64,000 bases of DNA, from positions 59,306,220-59,370,219 of the forward strand of contig OY282609.1 of assembly GCA_958298945.1 (NCBI GenBank), in the 5' to 3' direction. Below, in pieces: positions 32,701 through 45,384 of this stretch. The notes under the pieces are model-generated. The model was not told the DNA's origin. It saw only the letters and a program-made list of their open reading frames with translations, and ran no database searches. The stretch's first letter is position 1, and every line of letters begins with the position of its first letter. Origin of the DNA: Atherix ibis (lineage: Eukaryota; Arthropoda; Insecta; Diptera; Athericidae). Position numbers and translations under genes: made by a program.

Positions 32701-34339
32701 TAAGATGCGTTTTCGAGCAGTTTTTAAGAGAAAAATTTGTAGTACTTGTAAAAAATTTATAAAAATTCAAAAAATGGTATACGAAACGGTGGCAGTAGGG
32801 GTGTGACAGTCAATCTCTCTTTTTGTTAATTTAGTAAATTTAACAATATCTTAACAAAAACAATCTCAAAAATTTGTGTTAAATAGAATTCAAAAAACTT
32901 TCCAGCAAAAAGACCGCACACTCTAATGTATGAGCTTTTATAGAATTGGCGAAGAGTCTGACAACTCCTCTTTGCCCTCCGAACCATACGCATTTTAATA
33001 AATATAGCTCATCAATCAGTGCAACATATAACAGAGAGAGGAAAAGTTAAACTTGGGGTAATATCGTCTTTTAAGAAGCAACAAGTCAAAAAGGAAAAAG
33101 GAACATACAATTTTAAGCTCCACAACATGTTGTGATTCGTCATCTCCAATCGTGCTTTCTTGCGATTTTCGTCTTTTTTGTTTCTGTAAATTTTTTTTTT
33201 TTTTTTTGGTTACATTCTCAGTATTTTCGATTTTATTAAACATAAAAATGATGGTGGCGTATATAATAATGCCAACACCTTTGATTTACTTAAAAATTTA
33301 CACAATTTCCTCTTTGATTGATTGGTTTTTTCTGTGAGGAAGCTTCAAAAAACCCCACATACTCATCCGTTCAGATAGTGGAAGCGGCAAAATATGGTTA
33401 CGCATTCACAACTGTTCTAATGACTTTTCGGAATAAATTAGAATAAAAACACACCTGATGTTTATCGTATGAAAATGAGATAGTAGACAGCAAATTAATT
33501 TCAATTTGAATGGATCCACTTTTACGTGTACATATTCTGTTATACGAGTATTAAAAAAAAAAAATAGGAAACAAAACGTAGAAAATACAGTAAAATTTCA
33601 GAGAAAATAAATGCCATTTCCGACTTTGCCTCGTTTTTTTGTAGGGAAAAATCATCAACGCCATTCAGGTGGTAATACTTGTACTGTCTGCGGTGTTAAG
33701 AAAGCAAGCTTAGAAGAGTATTTGTCTCACCTTATAAAATGATGTTGTGGAATTATAAAACACCGCAAATAATTGAAGAAATGAATGTGTTTCGATTAAT
33801 TTCTATTTATTTATTTACTGACATAATCAATTTTTAACCGAATTTTATCAATTTTAAAGTACGTGTAGAGTTGTTGATTAAGTAGTTGTTTAACAAGGGT
33901 GGGTTTGGTAGTATATTTTCCTCGGTTCAACATGTTTTCAAATTTTCTTTTTAGTAGCTTTGTTTTCACAAATATTTATGAAACAATTCCGAAAACTCAT
34001 TTTTGTGAACCAATTTTTATCCTTTTTAAGAGTAAAAATTTATTTAAACTTTTTGTGCTATAGTAAAAAAAAAAAATTTACAAATTTATTGGATGAGCTT
34101 AAATTTATAAACTTTTGGGATGCTTATTAGTGAACAATTTTTTTTATTATTGATCTCAAAATTCCACCTGACGAAAGTTAGAACTTTTTTTAAAAATTAT
34201 TTGAACTATTTTTTTTACAATAGAAACAAGATACTTTTTTTTAAATTTTGAACGAGATACAAATTTTGTATGAAACATCCGTCATTATTTATAAAATTAT
34301 CTTGTAAAAACTTTACCATTTATGAATGAAAAACAATAT
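32701..34339. other. AT-rich intronic stretch
   Basis: No gene is supported. A short + strand frame near 33640-33745 (NTCTVCGVKKASLEEYLSHL) superficially resembles a zinc knuckle but is too short and stop-flanked to call. Confidence 0.5.
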
Positions 34340-34860
34340 CGGGTAAATATTGTTCACAACGACATTGTTTCTTTCAATGATATTTTTCCATAATTGTGGC
34401 TCTATTTTACGAATGACGCGGTTGACATTGGTTTTGAGTTCTTCAATTGTGTACGGGCTATTCTCATAAAACATATCTTTTACATAGCTCCTTACCAGAC
34501 AAAATTAGACGTGCATTCAATTTAATTTACAATAAATCGATTATTTGTGGAGCATTGTGGCACGCAGCGCCGTACTATTGAAACCACAAGTCGTAAACAT
34601 TTATGTTATCAAAAAAAGACCAGAAAAAATTTGTTACCATATTTCTATTGGGCACTTAATTAATAATAACTGTAGCACTAGCCTCATTTTCGACCTATAA
34701 AGCCAACATACAGTAACACGTGATTAGTGTGATGGTTGATCAACAACTGCTCTTGGATTTTCAGATGCCCAAATGGGACAAATTTACTTGTCAATATAGC
34801 CGTGTAAATAAAAATAGGCTTGGTCTGAGATGGTGAGTTTTTATGAAAAAAACGAGCACC
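34340..34860 (-). pseudogene. decayed DDE transposase (DUF4817-associated family), second remnant
   Basis: Reading the minus strand from right to left and allowing frameshifts, the motifs are ISDQAYFYLHGYIDK, then ICPIWASENPRAVVDQP (family: F-x-L-x-G-x-V-N-K then IWG-x-ENP), then VTVCWLYRSK, then LWFQ followed by YGAACHNAPQIIDLL (family: WFQQDGATCHTA with a catalytic Asp, here Tyr), and SYVKDMFYENSPYTIEELKT with VNRVIRKIEPQLW. The order and spacing fit this Tc1/mariner-IS630 type transposase well. No terminal repeats are seen. It is the same type as the remnant at 4840, but covers more of the upstream catalytic part. Confidence 0.65.
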
Positions 34861-35180
34861 ATTTTCCATGATCCAATCACCAATTAGACATTATAAGGCT
34901 TTAAAGTCAAGTCCCATGTGGTCATTGTGAACAGACCAAATTGCCGGCACCGTCGTAAAACCGATCCTGTGCAATATTTTCAGCTGAATGCCCTGTACGA
35001 GCATGTGTTATTGTTGGTAAATTTTGAACCGAACCAGTATACTCAAATTTATCTAATAAATTCTAGATTGCAGGCCCATATGCACGATCATTACGACCAA
35101 AAATATTGCAAATATTACGATTTTTATAATGGATTTAAATTATTTTAATATGAATTACGACCAAAATTAAACACATTATA
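34861..35180. other. AT-rich gap before the RTE-type LINE
   Basis: Nothing recognisable apart from the left copy of the LINE target duplication, which starts at 35181. Confidence 0.5.
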
Positions 35181-35192
35181 ACAAATTGAATG
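35181..35192. repeat. left target-site duplication of RTE-type LINE
   Basis: ACAAATTGAATG here is identical to 37279-37290, immediately after the LINE's A-rich tail. A perfect 12-base repeat at both borders marks the insertion. Confidence 0.85.
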
Positions 35193-37278
35193 ACAAGCTG
35201 GAAGAAGTTAGCCAAATGCCGAAAGGCTGACATGGCCTTCTCTACTGCGCAAACTAAAGTCCGCTGCAGAGGAAGCAACGGGCTTTCGGAACTACAAGAG
35301 GAAAGAGTGGATCCGCGAGTCAACCTGGACTCAAATAGGAAAACGAAGAAAGCTGAAAGGTCTACCCCAAACTGCTCAAACTCGCGAGGAAAGGCACCAT
35401 CTACAGACGAGGTACAACCTTGCTCAAAAGATGGTCAAACGCATGGCAAGGGATGACAAGACGAACTACTTCAACGAAATAGCGAGCGAAGCAGAAGCCG
35501 CTGCACACCGGAGCGATATACGCAGTGTCTATGCATCAATTCGCAAACTATCCGGAAAAATAACACCCTCACTGCCACTATTTGAGGACAAAAACGGTCA
35601 AACTCTCTCCACGGATCAAGAACAACTCGACCGCTGGAAGGAATTCTTCTCAGAATCCCTTCCAATACCTCCAGAATTCCATCCTCCTCCTACAGTGATG
35701 CGCAGAAACCCACGAAGATCCATCCCAACAACACCGTCTACAACAAGCTTAAGTACAGCAAAGCACCCGGACCTGACAAACTGGCCCCAGAAGTTCTGAA
35801 GTTTGATCCACCACTCCTGGCCTCGCTGTTGCAGCCTATAATCGCAAAAGCTTGGACACAATGCCACTTCCTGGACAGCTGGAAAGAAGGAGTAATTATC
35901 CCCATCCCGAAGAAAGGTGACCTTGGCGATTGCAAAAACTGGAGGGGAATAACTCTGCTGAACACCATCCAGAAACTAATCGCATCAATCATCCTGACTC
36001 GCATCACTCCAACAGTGGAAAGTGCCCTCCGCAACGAGCAGTCTGGCTTTAGACCAAACCGCTCCTGTATTGATCACATCAACAGCCTAAGAATGATCAT
36101 TGAACAGTCGAACGAATGGAACAGCCCGCTCTATCTTCTCTTCGTTGACTTCGAAAGAGCCTTCGATATGATTTCTCGCGACGCCATCTGGAGTGCTCTG
36201 GATGAACTAGGTATCCCGCAGGCCATCATCGATATCATCCGAGAACTATACCGCGAGGCCCCGTGTAGAGTACGTTTCAAAGGATGAAACAGCGATACAT
36301 TCAACATCTCGAGAGGAGTCAGGCAGGGTTGCATAATCTCGCCTATCCTCTTCATAATCGCCCTAGACCTAGTCCTTCAACGCACTAACAACACAGCCAG
36401 CAACGGTATCCAGTGGACACTGCATGAGAAGCTCCACGACCTGGACTACGCCGACGACATATGCCTTCAACGGCATTCAGGAGAAACTGAATGCTCTGGC
36501 CTCCAACGCCGAAGAAGTTGGGATGAGAATCAACATCAAGAAGACCAAATTGATGCGTATCGGCGCCACCTGCGAGAGACCCTTGATGCTACACGGTACC
36601 CAAGTTGAAGATGTCGAAAAGTTCTGTTACCTTGGCAGCATGCTCAGCAAGGATGGTGGAACTGAAATAGACATCCAAACGCGCATCAACAAGGCGCGAC
36701 AAGCGTACACCTCACTTGGGAACGTATGGACTTCCAATCACCTCTCCATAGCACTCAAACTTCGAATATTCAACTCAAACGTCAAGCCAGTCCTGCTGTA
36801 CGGCTGCGAAACATGGAAAGTAACAGACAGCACGACTCGTAAGCCTCAGGCATTTGTGAACAGATGCTTGAGGCGTATAAGCAAGATCTTCTGGCCGAAC
36901 TGGATAACGAACGATGAGCTGCTTCTTCTCACGAAGCAAATACCCTTGCTAGATAACATCAAACGCAGAAAATGGAGTTGGATTGGCCACACCTTGCGAA
37001 AACCACCTACGGACATAGCAAGGATGGCACTAGATTGGAACCCACAGGGCAATCGCAGCAGAGGACGTCCAAGGACCACTTGGAGAAGATCAGTCGAGCG
37101 CGAACACCAACTCACTGGCAAATCATGGTCGGAAATAAAAAGGCTAGCTCAAGACAGAAGCAGATGGAGAGAATTCGCAGAGTCTCTAGTGCCGCTATAT
37201 GCTCCATAGGAGTGACTGTGTTCTCATGTCTATGTGTAACATAGAAAAGAAAACCTGTCAAATAAAAAAAATAAAAAA
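35193..37278 (+). mobile_element. 5'-truncated RTE-type LINE with perfect target duplication
   Basis: The insert is bounded by a perfect 12-base duplication, has an A-rich tail with T interruptions (about 37260-37278), a very short 3' untranslated region and no endonuclease domain. This is the standard product of incomplete target-primed reverse transcription. It is sense to the host gene and markedly GC-richer than its surroundings, which suggests it is younger than the degraded R1 remnants. Confidence 0.85.
35430..37209 (+). pseudogene. RTE-type LINE reverse transcriptase, broken
   Basis: The frame shows MVKRMARDDKTNYFNEIASE, KLSGKITPSLPLFEDKNGQ, a frameshift near 35740, then KYSKAPGPDKLAPEVLK, WKEGVIIPIPKKGDLGDCKN, WRGITLLNTIQKLIA, QSGFRPNRSCIDHI and FVDFERAFDMISRD (first catalytic Asp). 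A stop comes after CRVRFKG, then GVRQGCIISPILF and LDYADDI (catalytic YADD near 36446), a frameshift, KLNALASNAEEVGMRI, FCYLGSMLSKDGGTE, LLYGCETWKVTDS, RRKWSWIGHTLRKP and GNRSRGRPRTTWRR, ending at the stop 37207-37209. The FVDFERAFD, KKGD, WIGH and RGRPxxTWRR blocks place it in the RTE (BovB/JAM1-like) group by motif. At least three lesions make it non-functional. Confidence 0.85.
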
Positions 37279-37290
37279 ACAAATTGAATG
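37279..37290. repeat. right target-site duplication of RTE-type LINE
   Basis: ACAAATTGAATG, identical to 35181-35192. Confidence 0.85.
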
Positions 37291-37989
37291 CCTCCCACTG
37301 TGAACTCTTTTTAAAACTAAATGTCGGACCGGTAAACCCTATTAAAAAATAATTCAAGTTCTAAGTTTCCTTAATTAATATCACTTATAATGTGATTTTC
37401 CTCTGCTCCATTACAACAACTCCTTTTGTGTTTCACATTTTTCAACCTAATGTTCTGCTTCTTCATATTCTTAAATTTAGACTTATTTTTTTTCTCCTCT
37501 AATATTTTATAAAAACTTGGGCTATAAATGCAGAAGAATTCCCATTTAATAACTGAATAGCAATTTCATATAAAAACTAAATTTGCCGATTTTGGTTTTT
37601 TGTTCATGCAACAAAGAAATAGTTTTTAGGCGATAAAATCAGTTGTATTATATTATTTAACGTGACTTATCTGTCATTAAACATAAAACTATGAGTCGCC
37701 TACGACCATAGGGATTAAGTTACGCTCACTCGACGCACCACCATTACTGGTAATACAGAAACCTACCTGCGATATGGGTATTAACCACAGCCACTACGTT
37801 ACTATTAAAACGCCTCACCATTATCGGCTACAGTGTGTTTTAGCACCATGGAGCACCCCGATTCCTGTGGTACCAATTTTTTTTTAAGAGTACTTTGGTT
37901 TGTACCTCGTTTATTGAGCTACGGTAAGGAATCTTGTAAATTCCTAGGTACCGCTAAGCCAGCTCAGGTACGCGGGTTCGCCAAGACCA
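37291..37989. other. non-coding stretch, possibly including an R1 3' untranslated region
   Basis: There is no gene. The more GC-rich part at about 37690-37990 adjoins the antisense R1-clade LINE and may be its 3' untranslated end, which I cannot delimit. Confidence 0.4.
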
Positions 37990-39612
37990 AAAAGTACAAG
38001 CGGAATCGTGCCATTTACATACTCATGCATGCACCATTCTCGCTCTCCTCTGAAAAAGTGCCACGGCAAATCCATTAAAACATTCATATCGTTCTCTCAT
38101 ACCTAACATACCACTTACATTCACACTATCACTTTTCACTACAATTCCACATGCCACACTCAATGAGAAGCATCTAGCCTCATCTAGCGTCCGCAGCCAG
38201 TCCACGCCCGTACAGCAACCCCATTCAAACTGCCATGTCCCATGAGTAAATACCCAAGAAACAGACAGACGAAATTCAATTCCAGACGCAGACGCAAAGC
38301 ACATCCAAAATGTACTTGTGCGTCCATCTGTCATTCACACTCTTATCCCATCGACGTTGCCAAATTTCATACATTCTATTCAGGACCACTACACACCGCT
38401 GTCGGGACTAAGATTCTGAACCTCTTCATTCATAACCGGACAACCAGAAAACAGGATAACCCGCAGTAGACTGTAGTGAATGCTTCCACGCAGCACCTCC
38501 AGGTCCCATGGAATTTCTTCCATGAGAACCTGCATTGCATCGGTTGATACGGTTCTACATACATTCAAACATGCATACAAAGCCAGACCCTGTATAGATT
38601 TTATGCCTACCCTTGCATTCTGGTAAGGCATAATGTCACCCCATACTCACGACGCATACCTAGCATACGGAACAAACACACCCTTGCACAGGACTTTCAC
38701 CGCTCTGGATCAAAGTCCCAATACTCGCATCAGCATGCCAACCAAACCGGCCACGCGCCTTCGAAGATTTTGCAAGTGAGGCCGAAAGTTTAGCCTCTCT
38801 CCAATCTTCACTCCAAGGTAACTAACCTCCCGCGTGTATCAGACCACGACCGCATCTAACGAATATTGGGTGGCCTACTGGGCGTTAAAAAAAACCCTAA
38901 ACAACATACACACATTCTTCCTTTCTGAAACATTCACTCCCATTCTATTGCCCCATTCACACATCATCTGCATATAGCTTCTTCGCGTTACCTCTACCGC
39001 ATACCTACTCGCCCCCTCAATCACAAGCAGAAGATCATCCGCATATGCGATCACACCGCAACCGGTCTCCTCCAATTGCACCAAGAGACCGTTTATCATC
39101 ATATTCCAGATGGCGGGGCCGGCCACAGATCCCTGCGGGCAGCCACGCACCATATGGCGAACAACCCTCCCATTGTTCCCGAACACGGCCGCATACCTTT
39201 CATAGAAGTAACTTCGCCATAGAGAAGTTTCTTCACATGAAACCTCCTCAAGCCGCTCAATGATGCGATCCCATCGGCTGCCATTGAAGGCACTACGAAC
39301 ATCTACAAACCCTCACTCTCTGCATCATAGCATACTGAGAGCCGGATACATTGAAGTCTGCCAACTTCACATTCAACCGGTGTATCATCATCCACTCGAG
39401 GACCTTGCCGAACACTGCCAGTAAGCATATCGGCCCACAGGAGGACTGGTCAGTCTGTATCCCGACCGGAGACGTGGGTAGGATAACCACGTCTCTTCAT
39501 TTCCATTCACTCGGAAATACACAACTTTCCAGGCATTCAACAATTTTCTTTACATAAGCCCAGATAAGCCCACTCTTCCCAGCCTCTATCCCTCTCCTAC
39601 TCCTCCCCACAC
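37990..39612 (-). pseudogene. R1-clade LINE, 5'-truncated, broken
   Basis: Read leftward from 39612: a region with ESCVFPSEWK and DVVILPTSP, SSCGPICLLAVFGKVLEWM (RT motif), QYAMMQRV, VRSAFNGSRWDRIIERL (first catalytic Asp region), VVRHMVRGCPQGSVAGPAIW, MMINGLL, then the catalytic YADD in IAYADDLLLVIEGASR near 39030. A frameshift follows, then YAREASWVWGD-like and CRTVSTDAMQVLMEEIPWDL near 38530, and WQRRWDKSVNDRWTHKYILD near 38300-38340, ending with a degraded LMGHGSF segment. Order and motifs match R1-type ORF2; the endonuclease is absent. It is a different R1 family from that at 6348 (YADD rather than FADD). Confidence 0.75.
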
Positions 39613-41598
39613 AAAATACAGTCTGGCAAAATTTTTCCTATTAATTTCGATGGTTTTTCAAACAAAAAAAAGTTCTATTGTAAAAAAAAAAGAATTTTTA
39701 GTTAATTTATAAAGGATATCCCCAGTCCAAGGCTATAACAATTCAAGCTGCATAGCAACACCTATAGTTTGACTGGTTCACTACCTGGTTTGGAACTCAA
39801 GACCTATTATAGAAACATACTTTCTTATACGTATATGGTATCGTTAAATTAGGGCAACGCAAATTCATATTTGTAATTTTAACAGAATTTTTTTGTATGT
39901 AATTTTCTCCCTGCCCCCCTTTTTCAGTTTTTTTTTGCAAGTCTTATACTTGTTTGGTTTTTCTCAATTAATTGGAGATAAGCACTTATGAAGCTTCAAA
40001 AATAAACTGGCCAGAATTGCATGAAAAAAGTCCTTTCTAATTGCTCTATAGAAAAATTATCCTGAATCCTTAATAACTGTACAAGTGTGGATTTTTCTAT
40101 TCATTTCTAATATACAAAAGAGAAGAAAAGTTGAGAAAAAAAGGTGCAGGCTGATGACATTGATTGAACAAGATGGGCCCCACTTTGCTCTAAAAGGCAT
40201 GTTCACGCACGAGGATGTACGAGCAATAGTCAGAAGCTGCTGAACAATATAAACATCAACTTGATATATTGTGCCATTTATTTAGGAGTTTATGCATATG
40301 GGAAAAAGCTATTCCGGAAGCTTGAATTCCCATATCTACTCGTATTCGATAATGTACTCCACATTCTTTTCTGTTGATATTTTTACATTTTTTTGTTATA
40401 TAAAATAAGAATATTTTTTTCTTCAATCATTTTGCAAATTCTCATCCATTCTCCATTAAAAATGATTTACAAAAAGAAAAAGAAAAAATGATAGAAAAAT
40501 GGGGAAAGAGAGCTTATTTTGATAAATAAAAATTCTTAAATGAAAATTTCAGATGAAAATATGGGAAATTTATTAATTCTTGTGTACATATTTGAGCTTG
40601 AGTGAAATTTTATAGTCGAAAATAAATTATTAATTTTTTATAAAAGGACTATTTCTTATCTGTGGTAAAAAAAATTTTATATTTTTATAGCCTTTTTTTA
40701 TGATGTATCGCTAAATAATAAAGGAGGAATAAATTTATCTAATGGATTTTTTCTAGTCCATCATGCCTTATTTTTAAAAATTTCCCAGAGTATGCAAGCT
40801 TTAAATATTTCTCAATGGAATTTTTATTGGAATATGCGGTGTGAATGTTCTGTTAACATTTTTCAATATTAATATTCGATACTTTTCAATAAAATCATCC
40901 CTTTTTCCTTATTATTAATGCAAGCTAAGCTGTTGATTGAAAAAATGTTAATAAGAGAATTTTTTGTTCTTTTTACAGTCTCATCCCGTTCATGGTTTCT
41001 AATAGTTTATTTATTCAAATTTGATTTTTTTTTTGAACTTTATAAATTGCAAAAATGCTTTTAAGGATCTTATTGCATTTTTAATGGTCATATCTAAAAT
41101 TTCGTGGTAAAGAAAAAAAACTGTCTGATCCTATATCTTACAAGGCCTAGTCTCAAATTGAATTTTTTCCATTATTTTCGTCCTCAAATTATTTGGTAAC
41201 CATAAAAATTTCTTCAACGTAAAATAGTCTTCACACATGCCTACAACTTCAATTTGAGACTAGGACAGATATAGTGCTATAAAAAATGTATAGTAAAAAA
41301 CTATTTTTCAGCTCAAAGTAGCCTCGGCACGTATCAGATAAAATGCAATTTTTTTTCTCCTTTTTTTTTGCCTTTACAATTGAAAATTATCCGTTAAAAT
41401 CTAAAAAATAAATAAACGCATTTAATGACTGTGAAAATTCGCTCAGCTCAAAATGCCAGAGTAGGTTTTTTCCCTTATTTTTTGCTCTTCCATTTAAAAA
41501 TGTTGGCAGTAAAAATTCTGACTAAACTAGCGGTCAGACTGACTAAACTAAATATTTTCCACTGTTTTCTGAAGCTTTCATTATTAAAATGTTACTTT
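39613..41598. other. AT-rich intronic stretch
   Basis: No gene is recognised. A 17-base inverted repeat is listed separately. Confidence 0.5.
41146..41264. repeat. inverted repeat with 17-base perfect arms
   Basis: CCTAGTCTCAAATTGAA at 41146-41162 is the exact reverse complement of 41248-41264, separated by 85 bases. TATATCT and AGATATA words just outside extend it imperfectly. It may mark the ends of a small degraded element. Confidence 0.7.
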
Positions 41599-41600
41599 TA

Positions 41601-42888
41601 GCAGATGTATAAGCTTAAATCCGCTGTTTTTTAGTCAAAAAAAACACTTGTTCTTTTCATAGAAAGCAAAAACAACTTTATTCAAAGTACTTGCCCTCGC
41701 CAGATTTACACATTCTTCCCATCTCTCGGGCTATTTGTGGATACCATGCCAAAAAAATTCCTTCTCTTTCGAGGCAAACCGCTCATCAAGCCATTTTCGG
41801 ACGTCTTCGTAAGAATCGAAGTGCTGCTCAGCGAGCTCGTGGCCCATCGACGAAAACAGGTAGTAGTCGGAAGGGATCAGGTCTGGTGAATAAGCGGGGT
41901 TGGGTAGCACCTCCCAGTTGAGTGTCTCCCAGTATGTTTGGACCATTTTTGACGTGTGCGATGGTGCGTTGTCGTGGAGGAAAATCAGATTGTCATGTCT
42001 TTGTTGACAATCCGTCCTTTCTTCATGCAGAGCACGGTGCAATTTGATCAGTTGTTGGTGGTAGCAGTGGACTTTGACAGTTTCACCAGGTTTCAATATC
42101 TCATAGTAGATGATACCCTGCTGATCCCACCAAACGCACAGCATCGTCTTCCGTCCGAAGAGATTTGGTCTTGGGGAAGATGTTGACAGTTGGCCGGGAT
42201 CAACCCACGATTTCTTGCGTTTAGAATTCTCGAAATATATCCACTTTTCATCGCCTGTCACAATCCGATGCAGGAACGACTTTCTTTTTTGTCCGGCGAG
42301 CAAGATTTCACATGTGTTTTGGTGTCGCTCCATCTGCCTATCGTTCAATTCATGCGGCACCCATTGTCCGATCTCTTCAATCTTTCCCATGGCACGCAGA
42401 CGCATGAAAATGGCTGGTTGAGTAACACCCAATTGCTCCGCGAGCATTTTTTTGTGATTGGGTATCGTCTTCGTCCAAAATAACCTGCAATTGATGATCC
42501 TCAACCTATCTAGGCCAATTTTCACACTTCTTGTCCCACAAGTCAAAATTGCCGTCTTTGAACCGACGAAACCAATCTCGGCAAGTTGTTTCCAATAAAT
42601 CTCAGTCACCATAGGCCTCCATAAGCATTCGATGCAATTCGGCAGCCAATTTCTTCAAATTGAAGCAGAAAAACAGAGCTTCCCGCATATACTCTTTTTC
42701 TGCCAAAAAACTAGACATGATTACCAAAGGAAAAATGTATGTTGTTGTACGAAATTGCTGACAATGTGCACTGATTAATGTAGGCAGATGTCAAACTCAT
42801 AAAAAAAATGATGGTGTGTCCATGGTAGCTTAATACGCTCACTCACGCCATCTATGACCAAACAGCGGTTTTAAGCTTATACACCTGG
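41601..42888 (-). mobile_element. mauritiana-type mariner, full length with both ends
   Basis: The inverted ends are CAGATGTATAAGCTTAAATC at about 41602 on the left and, reverse-complemented on the right, CCAGGTGTATAAGCTTAAAA. TA lies at 41599-41600 and 42889-42890. The length is about 1.29 kb, the size expected for an undeleted Mos1-like element. Confidence 0.92.
41678..42718 (-). pseudogene. mauritiana-type mariner transposase, full length, catalytic triad kept but interrupted
   Basis: The start codon (complement of 42716-42718, MSSFLAEKEY) and the stop (41678-41680 after KYFE) span 1041 bases, matching the roughly 345-residue Mos1 length. All three catalytic blocks are intact: TGDEKW near 42255, HDNAPSH near 41975, and PSDYYLF near 41865, giving the DD34D spacing. 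Lesions are a TGA about 43 codons in (after AYGD), a TAG before VEDHQL, a frameshift in the A-rich codons before MLAEQLGV near 42450, and a TAG near 41732 where the family has Leu before PERW. It is therefore inactive, though its catalytic residues are better preserved than those of other copies of this family here. Confidence 0.88.
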
Positions 42889-42890
42889 TA

Positions 42891-43979
42891 AAGATATTAG
42901 TTTTATTTTGTTTTTAAGCTTCAAACTTAAATATTAAAAATAAACTTAAAAAAATACAACAACAAAAATTTTGAAAAATCGCCAAAAAATTTTAATCTAT
43001 TTTTAAAATTCAAAAAATTTCCAACCAATTGTAAAATTTTAATTTTTAAACTTAAAGTTAATATTGGGAAAAATTTTGAAAAAAAGATAACTTCGATCTG
43101 AATTTGAGGTGAACAACAAGTATTTCAGACAGTCTTGAATTCCACTTTCTACGTTATTAATCTGAATTTCTTTTACGATATGCTGAACCGTCTCCAGCTG
43201 ATTTGTTTTGTTTTATTTCTCACATCATCAGTTATTAAAATCACTAAAGTCTGAATCATCACCGCATGGAACTCTTTATGGTTTTAAATATTCTGTGCTG
43301 TTTTGTGTAAATTTGTGTATGCATTGTCACAGTAAATAAATTCCTAGAACAATATAGTATCTTCTTCACTTATGATATAATTAAATAGAAGATGATCTTA
43401 TATACTAGTACAGTAGATATTTGACTAGAAGAAATTGAAACTATTACTGAGAAAGTGATAATAACTGTAGGATAATAAATAACGTTGAAATTATTTAAAA
43501 TCCTGCAAAAACGTCTGATATTTTGCTAGAATTTTTAAATATTGACAGCTCCTTTTTTCCTTTCGATATTTTCAAACAACTAATTAGAAAATTTAAATAA
43601 AAAAATGATATCATTTTAATTATGATAAAATTTTTGAAGATAACGTATTTCATGTTATGTGAGCAGAAATCATACTAAAAATTTTCTTGGAGGACTTTTT
43701 TTTATTAATGTAAAATTTATAATTTTTAGAAAACTTTAGAGTAATTCTAAAAAATTATTTATTGCCTCAAAACACAAAATTTATTCGTAATAAAAAACTT
43801 AAAAATCTAGCAAACATAACTGCATGAATATGAAGATACGCAGAACTTCAAAAACATTTAAAAAAATGAACAAATATTTTGTCGATTTTGATTAACAATT
43901 TAATAACATTTGAAATCCAAAGGATAGTCATTTATAAATTTATAAATGTTCTCTATTATTTTATAGAAACAACAATTTA
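42891..43979. other. AT-rich intronic stretch
   Basis: Nothing coding or repetitive is recognised before the minisatellite-like array. Confidence 0.5.
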
Positions 43980-44981
43980 GACCTTCAATTTCAGTATATT
44001 CAGTCAACTCTTTGTTTAGAACCGAAATTGGTTTATATTCACATTAAATCCGCTATGGTCGCTCTACTCAATAACCCCAACTAATGAACAATAACCCCCA
44101 CTAATGATAAATTGCTTCTATTAATGGAAATTTTGACCCTCAATATGGGTAATTTCACTTCTTTTACAACGATTTAGACCCCAACGAACGTACACTATGC
44201 TCACTGACTTCACTAAAAATTATTTTGATCCTAATCATTAAGACCCCAAGTAATATAATAATTGACACACTAAATTATAGTATACTCACTCTAATCAGCA
44301 CAACTTAGACCCTAAAATTCAGAATACATACTTCACTCAAAAATAATTTAGACCCCAACTCTCGCCACTCACAATAATGTTGACCCCAAGTTATAACTAT
44401 TTGGAGCATTGTCTTGGATATATAAATGCTACTTGCAATAATTTTGATTTTACGTTCCGGTATGATCACTCTACACGTAACAGTTAAGACTTAAGACCCC
44501 AATCAATGCACTATCCCCAATTTCAATAATTTAGACCCTCAATTAAAATATACGTACTTTACTCAGAAAACGTTAGACCATCGGTTCCATAATACTCCCT
44601 CCATTCAACAACAAATAAGACCTCATATAAGGAATACTTACCTTACTCATAATAATCGAGACTATCTGTTCCACTTTCAACATAATATACTTTATTGTCA
44701 ACAATTTAGATCCTAAATTTTGCTATATTTCCTCTTCTGAAAAGAATCCATCTGCAACAATTCAGACACTCAATAACAGTAGACTCATTCTAATCAGAGC
44801 AACTTTAACCCCAAAATCCAGAAAATAAAATTCTATCTAAAAAATTTAGATCCCAACAACTCACTCTATTCACAACAATGTTGACCCTTAATTTCTCTAT
44901 ATATCCTCTGGCTATAGCTATTTAGGTTGACCCTTAACGTGTTTACATTAATTCAATCAATAATATTTAGACTCTCAATTA
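43980..44981. repeat. minisatellite-like array with GACCCCAA core
   Basis: The words AATTTAGACCCCAA (with variants) and ACTCACTCTA or TACTTCACTC alternate about fifteen or more times with a spacing of roughly 50-70 bases. Clear units occur near 44040, 44170, 44250, 44310, 44350, 44500, 44540 and 44880. The array ends at the TA into which the mariner at 44982 inserted. Confidence 0.65.
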
Positions 44982-45384
44982 GGGAAAGTTTTGTCGTTTT
45001 TGAACACTTGCACTTGTATGCGTTGTCGATTTTTAGCGAGAATTCTGGTTCAGCTGAAATCAAGATCAGGAAGGCCATCAGATTTCAATGAAGAAGTGCT
45101 ACGAAGTATGATCAGGACAAATCCCGGGTTAAATTCTACAGAAGTCGCCTTCAAGCTTGGAATTCATCAGACTACTGCTTTAGAGCACATTAATAGGCTT
45201 GGTTTTATGTCCAAACTATCTGTTTGGGTGCCACACGAATTAAGCGAAAAAAATTTAATGGATCAAATTTCAATATATTTTTCGAATCTTGCTCGTCACA
45301 AAATGGAATCGTTTTTGGACCGCTTGGTGACTGGTGATGAAAAGTGGATAGTTTATAAAAAAATGTGGTAAGAAAACGGGCATA

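Noticed and set aside
33640..33745. Zinc-finger-like peptide CTVCGVKKASLEEYLSHL
   Set aside because: Only one CxxC with an incomplete His pattern, flanked by stops; too short to support an exon or element.
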